Of a stretch of DNA of 64,000 nt, positions 26,693-41,271 are shown one piece after another; within the stretch, counting starts at the first letter, position 1, and every line of letters starts with the position of its first letter. The position numbers and the translations under genes were made by a program. Source of the stretch: Thauera sedimentorum (GTDB lineage: Bacteria; Pseudomonadota; Gammaproteobacteria; Burkholderiales; Rhodocyclaceae); assembly GCF_014489115.1 (NCBI RefSeq), contig NZ_JACTAH010000001.1, positions 744,001-808,000 on the forward strand, in the 5' to 3' direction. A model generated the notes under the pieces. The model had not been told where the DNA came from. It did no database searches and worked only from the letters and a program-made list of their open reading frames with translations.

Positions 26693-26822
26693 CTGACAGA
26701 GCGCCCGATGGTGGCAGCCGGGAATGCCACGCGTGGCAGTTGTGCCCGCATGCTGTGGCGGGCCTTGAGCGGAAAAGCAAGTGAAAACAATCAGTTGAAG
26801 CGCCGCTTCCTGTGCCGAAGCG

Positions 26823-26839
26823 CTGGCACGCAACTTGAT
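26823..26839 (+). promoter_or_regulatory. Sigma-54-like sequence upstream of the SLAC1 gene
   Basis: CTGGCACG-N4-TTGAT: the -24 element is perfect and spacing is right, but the -12 GC is GA. It is 70 bp from the ATG. No enhancer-binding site identified. Confidence 0.25.
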
Positions 26840-26908
26840 TCCGAATCCTGGCAACACCGCGTGCACGCACGTGCCGCTCCATCATGCCGCTGCCAGGAGA
26901 GTCGATCC

Positions 26909-27901
26909 ATGTCCGTTGAACTGTCTGCCGTCCCGCCTGCCGATGCCGCTTCCGGCAGCCGCCTGGCCCACTTCCCGGTGGCGCTCTTTTCCACCGTGAT
27001 GGGGATGGCCGGGCTGACGCTGGCCTGGCTCAAGGCCCAGCACGTCGGCGGCGCCCCCGGGCTGCCCGGCGAGCTGCTGCGCTGGGTGGCAAGCGGCCTG
27101 TACCTGTTCCTGCTTGCGGTGTATGCGCTGAAGATCGTCCGCCATCCCGGCGAGGTGGCCGCAGAGCGCCGCCATCCGGTCAGGCTCAATTTCTTCCCTG
27201 CGATCTCCATCGGCCTGCTGCTGCTGGCCACGGCCTGGGCCGCTGCGGCGCCGGGCGCGGCACAGTGGATGTGGGGCGTGGGGGCGGCCATGCACCTTGC
27301 CTTCACCCTGTGGGCGATGGGCAGCTGGATCCACCACACCCACTACGACATCAAGCACGCCAACCCGGCCTGGTTCATCCCGGTGGTGGGCAACATCCTG
27401 GTGCCGGTGGCGGGCGTGAAGCTCGCCCCGGCGGACATCAGCTGGTTCTTCTTCAGCATCGGCCTGGTGTTCTGGCTGGTGCTGATGACCATCGTGCTCT
27501 ATCGCCTGTTCTTCCACGAGCCGCTGCCCGCCCGGCTCACGCCCACGCTCTTCATCCTGATCGCGCCGCCGGCGGTGGGTTTTCTGTCCTACGTGGCACT
27601 CACCGACAGCGTCGACCCCTTTGCCCGGGTGCTGTACTTCGTCGCCCTGTTCCTGACCCTGCTGCTGGCGAGCAATGCGCTGCGCTTCTTCCGGCTGCCT
27701 TTCTTCATCTCCGCCTGGGCCTATTCCTTCCCGCTCGCGGCGATGACCATCGCCACCTTCGAGATGGCGGCGCACGGTGGCGGGGCCTTCTACCTGAACC
27801 TGGGCTGGGCGCTGATCTCGGTGCTCAGCGCAGTCGTCGCCCTGCTGGTGGCCAAGACCGTGCTCGCGGCCCTGCAGGGACGGATCTGCGTGCCGGAGTG
27901 A
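26909..27901 (+). CDS. SLAC1/TDT-family anion channel or transporter
   Basis: A 330-residue inner-membrane protein with about ten helices. FPVALFSTVMGMAGLTLA at the N-terminus, NPAWFIPVVGNILVPVAG in the middle and FFISAWAYSFPLAAMTIAT late are hallmarks of the tellurite-resistance/dicarboxylate (TDT) family, which includes TehA and plant SLAC1. Substrate is not predictable. Ribosome site AGGAGA is 8 bp before the ATG. It is the last gene before the restriction-modification operon. Confidence 0.88.
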   Translation: MSVELSAVPPADAASGSRLAHFPVALFSTVMGMAGLTLAWLKAQHVGGAPGLPGELLRWVASGLYLFLLAVYALKIVRHPGEVAAERRHPVRLNFFPAISIGLLLLATAWAAAAPGAAQWMWGVGAAMHLAFTLWAMGSWIHHTHYDIKHANPAWFIPVVGNILVPVAGVKLAPADISWFFFSIGLVFWLVLMTIVLYRLFFHEPLPARLTPTLFILIAPPAVGFLSYVALTDSVDPFARVLYFVALFLTLLLASNALRFFRLPFFISAWAYSFPLAAMTIATFEMAAHGGGAFYLNLGWALISVLSAVVALLVAKTVLAALQGRICVPE

Positions 27902-28039
27902 TGGACGCATCCACCGCCCGCGCGACTTGCCGGGCGGCGGAGCCCGATTCGTACTCAGCCTGCCAAGCTGAGGCGCATTGTCGCCGCCCGCAACGTCGAG
28001 TCGGCGGATGACAAGCCCGGCGACGGCCGGAAGCCTGTC

Positions 28040-28074
28040 GCTGCATGACAGATGCAGCCCCCGCACGCCATAAT
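28040..28074 (+). promoter_or_regulatory. Promoter of the type I R-M operon with an inverted-repeat operator
   Basis: ATGACA (28045-28050) and CATAAT (28069-28074) are 18 bp apart. A perfect inverted repeat, GCTGCAT-gacag-ATGCAGC (28040-28058), covers the -35, so a dimeric repressor could block it. Transcription would start near 28081, upstream of the GTG start of hsdM. Confidence 0.5.
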
Positions 28075-28131
28075 CGACCCCCAAAAGCTGCCCTCCGCGG
28101 CGGCGTACAAGACGTCCAGGGAGTCCTTTCC

Positions 28132-32343
<4,212 letters not shown>

Positions 32344-32346
32344 GCG

Positions 32347-35550
<3,204 letters not shown>

Positions 35551-35595
35551 GGCGTGTTGCCTGCGGCCCGGTGGTAACCCGCATGGTGACTCGGC

Positions 35596-35637
35596 AAAAA
35601 ACAAAAACCCGCAGAGCCTGTGGCTTTGCGGGTTTTG
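35596..35637 (-). terminator. Terminator of tRNA-Ser
   Basis: AAAACCCGCAAAGCC and GGCTCTGCGGGTTTT form a 15-bp stem (one mismatch) with a 3-base loop on the minus strand, followed by TTTTTGTTTTTT. It is a strong intrinsic terminator for the tRNA; its other strand could also stop hsdR transcripts. Confidence 0.85.
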
Positions 35638-35647
35638 CAGAATCTCT

Positions 35648-35738
35648 TGGCGGACAGGGCGGGATTCGAACCCGCGTCAGGGTATTACCCTGAACACGCT
35701 TTCCAGGCGTGCGACTTAAACCACTCATCCACCTGTCC
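35648..35738 (-). tRNA. tRNA-Ser (anticodon GGA)
   Basis: Acceptor stem GGACAGG/CCTGTCC, a long variable arm (CAGGGTAATACCCTG) typical of serine tRNA, T-loop GTTCGAATC, anticodon loop CTGGAAA and an encoded CCA end. 91 bases including CCA. Confidence 0.95.
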
Positions 35739-35811
35739 GTGGAAGCCGCGCATTCTAGCGTCAAAGGGATCGCAGGGGAAGCCCTGGGAGGCTATGAAGA
35801 AGATAGCGAGT

Positions 35812-35970
35812 TCAGCTGTCGTGCGCTTGCTGGTTGCGCGCTCGCAGGGCCCAGACCGCGGCGACGCCCAGCAGGGCGATGAGGCTCCCCTGGGCGGGGT
35901 GGCCGGTGCCGATCAGCAGGCCGGCGCAGATGCCGCAAGCGGCGGGCAGGGCGTTGATCCAGCGTTCCAT
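35812..35970 (-). CDS. Small membrane protein (52 aa), unknown
   Basis: A 52-residue protein, MERWINALPAACGIC at the start, with two short hydrophobic segments (about 6-22 and 28-42) and a charged tail (RARNQQAHDS). CGGAG lies 7 bp before the ATG. A LexA-like box and a 16-bp palindrome lie 60-100 bp upstream. No family recognised. Confidence 0.5.
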   Translation of the reverse strand: MERWINALPAACGICAGLLIGTGHPAQGSLIALLGVAAVWALRARNQQAHDS

Positions 35971-36026
35971 GTGAGTGCTCCGGAAAGGATTGGGTGCGAT
36001 GAAGGCTGTGATGAGGCGAACGAGGC

Positions 36027-36068
36027 GAGCAAGCGCTTGCTCATGAAGTGGTGTAAGAATATACAGTA
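36027..36068 (-). promoter_or_regulatory. LexA-like box and palindrome upstream of the 52-aa gene
   Basis: On the minus strand TACTGTATATTCTTACAC (36051-36068) matches CTGT-N8-ACAG at seven of eight fixed positions. Next to it is the perfect palindrome GAGCAAGCGCTTGCTC (36027-36042). Most of the remaining 338-bp gap up to the glycosyltransferase holds only the dyad GCAATCcGATTGC (36178-36190); I see no other gene there. Confidence 0.35.
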
Positions 36069-36308
36069 TTGATCTGCAGGGCAAGAAGCCAATGCCCGGC
36101 AGCCGGGTTTGCCGTGGCGGGATCGGTCGGTGCGCGGGGGTGCGCGGTCGGTCGGCTCCGTGTCGGATTAGACGCTTGCAATCCGATTGCATCGGCTCAC
36201 GTGGGGGAGCGTGACGCGTTTAACATCGGCAGCCAGTGGCGCCGTCTAAGGTGTGGCAATCGATTCCGTCGGTCTGCCCGCATCAATGCTGGTCAGGGAG
36301 GAAAGACC

Positions 36309-37694
36309 ATGCTGAAGGTTTTCAGCCACTATTTTCCGTCGCACACGTTGTTCCAGATCCTCACCGATGCGGTGCTGCTATGCGTGGCAGTCATCGTCGC
36401 GGTGGTGTTCCAGTTCGACGCCGCCAAGGTCGACTGGCGGCTGATCGTTCCGTCTGCGGTGCTGTTCGCCGTGGCGATGATCGCGCTCAACAGCGCGCTG
36501 GGCCTGTATCGCCCGCCGCTTTCGGGTTCGCCGCGCGATTCGCTGGTGCGGGTGCTGCTGGGCGTGGCGGTGAGCGTGCCGGTGGCCTACGGCGTTTTCC
36601 TGGTGCTGCCGTGGGATTACTTCGCCACCGAGGCCATCCAGGTCACCGTGCTGTTGTTGCTGGGCGGCGTGCTGGCGATGCGCGGCGCACTCAACCGGCG
36701 TCAGGAGCGCGCGCTGTTCACCCGTCGCGCCCTGATCGTGGGGGGCGGTGAGGAGGCCGCGTCGGTGGAACAGGTGCTGCGTCACCCTTCGGCCAGCGGC
36801 ATGGAACTGGTGGGTTTCTACCTGCCGAACGACAGCGACGCCGACCGGATCGATCCGCAGCGCATCGTCGGCCGCGGGACGAGTCTGCTCGACGTGGCGC
36901 GCAAGCTGCGGGTCGGCCAGGTGATCGTGGCGGTTCGCGAGCGCCGGGGCGGGGTGCTGCCCCTGCGCGAACTGCTCGACTGCAAGCTCCACGGCATCGC
37001 GGTGCATGATCTGTCCAGCTTCTACGAGAGCACTTCGGGCCATGTGCGGATCGATTCGCTCAAGGCGAGCTGGCTGATCTACGGCGACGGCTTCCGCCAG
37101 GGGCGGGCGCGCGCCTTCGTGAAGCGCAGCTTCGACCTGCTGGCGGCCTCGGTTCTGCTGCTGCTGGCGATGCCGGTGATGCTGCTGACCATGCTGGCGA
37201 TCCTGCTCGAGGACGGCGCGCCGGTGTTCTACCGGCAGGAGCGCGTGGGGCAGGCGGGCCGCGTGTTCAAGGTGATCAAGTTCCGCAGCATGCGCCGCGA
37301 CGCCGAGCGCGACGGCAAACCGCGCTGGGCCGCCGCCGACGACGACCGGGTGACCCGTGTCGGCCGGCTGATCCGCCGTCTGCGCATCGACGAACTGCCG
37401 CAGCTGTTCAACGTGCTGTCCGGGCAGATGAGCCTGGTCGGGCCGCGCCCGGAGCGCCCCTTCTTCGTCGATCAGCTGACCCGTGACATTCCCTTCTATG
37501 CGGTGCGCCACAGCGTGAAGCCGGGCCTGACCGGCTGGGCGCAGGTGCGTTACCAGTACGGCGCGTCGGTGGATGACGCGGTCAACAAGCTCCAGTACGA
37601 CCTGTACTACGTCAAGAACCATTCGCTGGTGCTCGACATCCTGATCCTCGTGGAGACCGTCCGGGTGGTGCTGACCGGCGAGGGCGCCCATTGA
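36309..37694 (+). CDS. Undecaprenyl-phosphate sugar phosphotransferase, PEP-CTERM/XrtA type (TIGR03013)
   Basis: A 461-residue polyprenyl-phosphate sugar-1-phosphate transferase that starts exopolysaccharide repeat synthesis at the inner membrane. Four N-terminal helices are followed by a Rossmann-like middle domain (RALIVGGGEEAASVEQVL). The C-terminal catalytic domain begins with the membrane helix at about 280; it contains KVIKFRSMRRDAE, IRRLRIDELPQLFNVLSGQM and LVGPRPERP. Association with PrsK/PrsR/PrsT marks it as the TIGR03013 form. The ATG follows GGGAGGAAAG. Confidence 0.92.
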   Translation: MLKVFSHYFPSHTLFQILTDAVLLCVAVIVAVVFQFDAAKVDWRLIVPSAVLFAVAMIALNSALGLYRPPLSGSPRDSLVRVLLGVAVSVPVAYGVFLVLPWDYFATEAIQVTVLLLLGGVLAMRGALNRRQERALFTRRALIVGGGEEAASVEQVLRHPSASGMELVGFYLPNDSDADRIDPQRIVGRGTSLLDVARKLRVGQVIVAVRERRGGVLPLRELLDCKLHGIAVHDLSSFYESTSGHVRIDSLKASWLIYGDGFRQGRARAFVKRSFDLLAASVLLLLAMPVMLLTMLAILLEDGAPVFYRQERVGQAGRVFKVIKFRSMRRDAERDGKPRWAAADDDRVTRVGRLIRRLRIDELPQLFNVLSGQMSLVGPRPERPFFVDQLTRDIPFYAVRHSVKPGLTGWAQVRYQYGASVDDAVNKLQYDLYYVKNHSLVLDILILVETVRVVLTGEGAH

Positions 37695-37774
37695 CCAGCG
37701 CCCGCTGACGGCCGGCGGCACGCAGCGGATCCGCCGTCCGGCTCCGGGCCGGACCCTAGCCAGATCCTGGATGC

Positions 37775-39907
37775 ATGATGTTCTCTGAATCTTCGGTCGT
37801 TGCCGTCTGGGGTTATGGTGTCGCCGCGGCGGCGTATGCGGTCTTTGCCCTGTACCTGCTCCGCGCCTGGCGCGGCGGACGGGCGGGGGGTGCCCTGCTG
37901 CTGGCGGTGGCGGCCAGCGTTGCCTGGGCCGCCTGCTCTGCACTGTTGGCCGCCTCCCCGGGCGGCCTGCTGCTGCGTCTTGCTGGGGGGCTCGAAGTCC
38001 TCCGCGTGGTGGCCTGGTACGCCTTTCTGCTGGTGCTCCTCCAGCCGCTGTGGGCGGCGGGCAGGCGCTGGCCGGTGCTGCTTGCCGCAGCGGCGTCGGC
38101 GGCGATGCTGGCCGCGGTGCTGGTGCCGACGGAACTGCTATTCGACGATGCGGCTGATGCGGTCAAGCTGCCGCTGGGTGTCTTCCTTGCTGCCGCGGTG
38201 TTCGGCCTGGTGCTGGTGGAGCAGGTTTTCCGCGGATTGCCGCGCGACTCGCGCTGGGCGCTCAAGCCGCTGTGCCTGGGGCTGGCGGCGAGCTGGATGT
38301 TCGAGCTGTACTTCTTCGCCGACGGTTTCCTGTTTGCCCGGCTGGATGCCGACGTGTGGTCGGTGCGCGGCCTGGTGCATGCGATGGTGATTCCGCTGGT
38401 GGCGGTGTCGGCGGCGCGCAATCCCTCATGGACCCTGCGCATCGCGGTGTCGCGCGAGATCGTCTTCCATTCCACCGCGCTGGCAGTGGCCGGCGCCTAT
38501 CTGCTGGTGATCGCCGGGGCCGGCTACTACGTGCGCTATGTGGGCGGCGACTGGGGGCGGGCGCTGCAGACCGCGCTGCTGTTCGCCGGCCTGCTGATGC
38601 TCGGCCTGCTGGTCGGTTCGGGGGCCAGCCGCGCCCGCCTGCGGGTGCTGGTGAACAAGCACCTGTTTCCCTATCGCTACGACTATCGCAACGAGTGGCT
38701 GCGCTTTACCCAGGCGCTGTCCGCCGCCGACGACGGGCTGGATCTGGGCCAGTCGGTGATCAAGGCCTTGTCGGACCTGGTGGAAAGCCCGGGTGGCGGG
38801 CTGTGGCTGCGCACTGCCGACGGGCGCTATCCGCAGCACTCGCGGCTCAACTCGCCGCCCTGCGACGCGGTGGAGGAGGAGGGCGGCAGCCTGTGCGCCT
38901 TCCTGGCCGAGCGGGAGTGGGTGGTGAACCTGGAAGAGTTCCGCGTGCGCCGCTCGCACTACGAGGGGCTGGAATTGCCGGCGTGGCTGCTGCACCTGGA
39001 GGACGCCTGGCTGGTGCTTCCGCTCGTGTCGGGCGGGCGGCTGGTGGGCTTTGTGGTGCTCAATGCGCCGCGGGCGCCGTTCGAGATCAACTGGGAGGTG
39101 CTCGACCTGCTCAAGACCGCGCAGCGCCAGGCCGCCAGCTATCTGGCGCGCATGCAGGTGACCGAGGCGCTGATCGAGGCGCGCAAGTTCGATTCCTTCA
39201 ACCGCATGTCGGCCTTCGTGGTGCACGACCTGAAGAACCTGGTCGCGCAGCTGTCGCTGATGCTCAAGAACGCCGAACGCCACCGTGACAACCCCGAGTT
39301 CCAGCAGGACATGCTGGAAACCGTCGCCCATGTGGAGTCGCGCATGCGCGCGCTGATGGGCCAGTTGCAGGAGAAGCGCTCGATCGACGCGACCCGGGCG
39401 GTAGACCTGTGCGCGCTGGTCGAACGCATCCGCAGCACCAAGCGCACCCAGCGTCCGCCGCTGGAACTGGCCTTGCCGGAGCAGGGGAGCGTGCAGGTTG
39501 TCGCACATGGCGACCGCCTGGAGCGGGTGCTGGGCCATCTTGTGCAAAATGCCCTCGACGCCACGCCTGACGATGGTAATGTCGCATTGAAATTGCATGA
39601 CGAAGAGGACGGATTCGTCACCCTCGAAGTCCGCGATAGCGGTTGCGGCATGACGCCGGAGTTCATCCGCGAACGCCTGTCGCGCCCCTTCCAGACCACC
39701 AAGGAGGGCGGCATGGGCCTGGGCGTGTACGAAACCAGCCAGTACATCCGCGAACTGGGCGGAACCATTACCTACGACAGCGGCAAGGGATGCGGAACCC
39801 GCGTGACGGTGCGCCTGCCCGCCAGCCGGCGCGACGCGCCGGACGGGGGCGACGTATCCGGGGCGCCGGCCCCGACCCGAGCCGAATCGGAGCCCCTGCG
39901 TGCCTGA
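37775..39907 (+). CDS. prsK: PEP-CTERM system sensor histidine kinase PrsK
   Basis: A 710-residue kinase. About nine N-terminal helices (residues 1-285) are followed by a GAF-like domain (about 310-455), then the DHp helix with phosphoacceptor His in AFVVHDLKNLVAQLSLML. The ATPase domain has the N-box VQNALDATPDD, G1 DSGCGMTPEF and G2 GGMGLGVYE. Known role: with PrsR it controls genes for PEP-CTERM proteins and extracellular polymer/floc formation in related bacteria. It is 80 bp after the glycosyltransferase and 3 bp before prsR. Confidence 0.92.
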   Translation: MMFSESSVVAVWGYGVAAAAYAVFALYLLRAWRGGRAGGALLLAVAASVAWAACSALLAASPGGLLLRLAGGLEVLRVVAWYAFLLVLLQPLWAAGRRWPVLLAAAASAAMLAAVLVPTELLFDDAADAVKLPLGVFLAAAVFGLVLVEQVFRGLPRDSRWALKPLCLGLAASWMFELYFFADGFLFARLDADVWSVRGLVHAMVIPLVAVSAARNPSWTLRIAVSREIVFHSTALAVAGAYLLVIAGAGYYVRYVGGDWGRALQTALLFAGLLMLGLLVGSGASRARLRVLVNKHLFPYRYDYRNEWLRFTQALSAADDGLDLGQSVIKALSDLVESPGGGLWLRTADGRYPQHSRLNSPPCDAVEEEGGSLCAFLAEREWVVNLEEFRVRRSHYEGLELPAWLLHLEDAWLVLPLVSGGRLVGFVVLNAPRAPFEINWEVLDLLKTAQRQAASYLARMQVTEALIEARKFDSFNRMSAFVVHDLKNLVAQLSLMLKNAERHRDNPEFQQDMLETVAHVESRMRALMGQLQEKRSIDATRAVDLCALVERIRSTKRTQRPPLELALPEQGSVQVVAHGDRLERVLGHLVQNALDATPDDGNVALKLHDEEDGFVTLEVRDSGCGMTPEFIRERLSRPFQTTKEGGMGLGVYETSQYIRELGGTITYDSGKGCGTRVTVRLPASRRDAPDGGDVSGAPAPTRAESEPLRA

Positions 39908-39910
39908 GCC

Positions 39911-41269
39911 ATGTCCGACAAGCGCCGTACCCTGCTGATCGTCGAGGACGACCCCGCGCTGCAGAAGCAGATGCGCTGGGCCTTCGACGCCTTCGACACC
40001 GTGGTCGCCGACGACCGCGAAAGCGCCATCGCCCAGTTGCGTCGCCACGAGCCGGCGGTGGTCACCATGGACCTGGGCTTGCCGCCCGAGCCGGACGACG
40101 TGGGCGAGGGCTTCCGCCTGCTGGGCGAGATGCTGGACCTCGCACCCGACACCAAGGTGATCGTGCTCACCGGCCAGCACGACCGCGAGAACGCGGTGCG
40201 CGCCGTGGGCATGGGCGCTTACGATTTCTTCGCCAAGCCCTTCGAGCCCGAGCTGCTGTCGCTGACCATAGAGCGCGCCTTCCGCCTGCACGACCTGCAG
40301 GCCGAGAACCAGCGCCTGCAGGCCGCGCGCGGCAGCGCCCTGGACGGCCTGCTGACCCGCGATCCGGCCATGCTCAAGGTGTGCCGCACCATAGAGAAGG
40401 TGGCGCCCGCCAACGTCACCGTGGCGCTGCTCGGCGAGAGCGGCACCGGCAAGGAGGTGCTCGCCCGCGGCTTGCACGCGCTGTCGCCGCAGTCCTCGGG
40501 CCGCTTCGTGGCGATCAACTGCGCGGCCATTCCCGAGAACCTGCTCGAAAGCGAGCTGTTCGGCTACGAGAAGGGCGCGTTTACCGGCGCGGTCAAGCAG
40601 ACCCTGGGCAAGATCGAGCTGGCCCACAAGGGCACGCTGTTCCTCGACGAGATCGGCGATCTGCCGATGTCGCTGCAGGCCAAGCTGCTGCGCTTCCTGC
40701 AGGAGCGCGTGATCGAGCGCATCGGCGGGCGCGACGGCATTCCGGTGGAGGTGCGGGTGGTGTGCGCCACCCACCGCGACCTGAAGGCGCGCATCGCCGA
40801 AGGCCTGTTCCGCGAGGACCTCTACTACCGCCTGGCCGAGATCGTCATCGACATTCCGCCGCTGCGCGCCCGCGAGGGCGACGCCGCGCTGCTGGCCCAC
40901 GCCTTCGTGCAGCGCTACGCCGGCGAGAACCGCCGCGGCAGCATGCAACTCACCGACGACGCGCTGGACGCGATCGCCGGGCACGGCTGGCCGGGCAACG
41001 TCCGCGAACTGGAGAACTGCCTCAAGCGGGCGGTGATCATGGCCGACGGCAACCGCATCACCGCCGACGACCTGGGGCTGGAAGCGGTCGAGCCGGACGC
41101 CGAGTTCTTCAACCTGCGCAGGGTGCGCGACGAGGCCGAGCGCCAGGCCGTGCTGCGGGTGCTTGCCCGCACCAACGGCAATATCGCCCGTGCCGCCGAA
41201 ATCCTCGGCATCAGCCGCCCGTCGCTGTACGACCTGATGAATCGCTTCGGTCTCAAGAAGGAGTCCTGA
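39911..41269 (+). CDS. prsR: PEP-CTERM-box response regulator PrsR
   Basis: A 452-residue NtrC-family activator. The receiver domain has the phosphoacceptor Asp in VVTMDLGLP and K in AKPFEPE. The sigma-54 interaction AAA+ domain (about 140-375) has Walker A GESGTGKE, the sigma-54 loop GAFTGA and [11 protein letters not shown] Fis-type helix-turn-helix is at the end ([20 protein letters not shown]). It is phosphorylated by PrsK and activates sigma-54 promoters. prsT starts 2 bp after its stop. Confidence 0.94.
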   Translation: MSDKRRTLLIVEDDPALQKQMRWAFDAFDTVVADDRESAIAQLRRHEPAVVTMDLGLPPEPDDVGEGFRLLGEMLDLAPDTKVIVLTGQHDRENAVRAVGMGAYDFFAKPFEPELLSLTIERAFRLHDLQAENQRLQAARGSALDGLLTRDPAMLKVCRTIEKVAPANVTVALLGESGTGKEVLARGLHALSPQSSGRFVAINCAAIPENLLESELFGYEKGAFTGAVKQTLGKIELAHKGTLFLDEIGDLPMSLQAKLLRFLQERVIERIGGRDGIPVEVRVVCATHRDLKARIAEGLFREDLYYRLAEIVIDIPPLRAREGDAALLAHAFVQRYAGENRRGSMQLTDDALDAIAGHGWPGNVRELENCLKRAVIMADGNRITADDLGLEAVEPDAEFFNLRRVRDEAERQAVLRVLARTNGNIARAAEILGISRPSLYDLMNRFGLKKES

Positions 41270-41271
41270 CC

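Noticed and set aside
24621..26885. A 754-codon frame covering the methyltransferase and the WYL gene
   Set aside because: Only its last 222 residues form the membrane protein; the earlier part is out of frame with the WYL regulator.
36100..36122. GGCAGCCGGGTTTGC as a sigma-54 promoter of the exopolysaccharide block
   Set aside because: GG and GC are 11 bases apart instead of 10.
39643..41271. Upstream extension of the PrsT frame through prsK and prsR
   Set aside because: The lipoprotein signal and GTG at 41272 fix the true start; the extension is out of frame with two verified genes.
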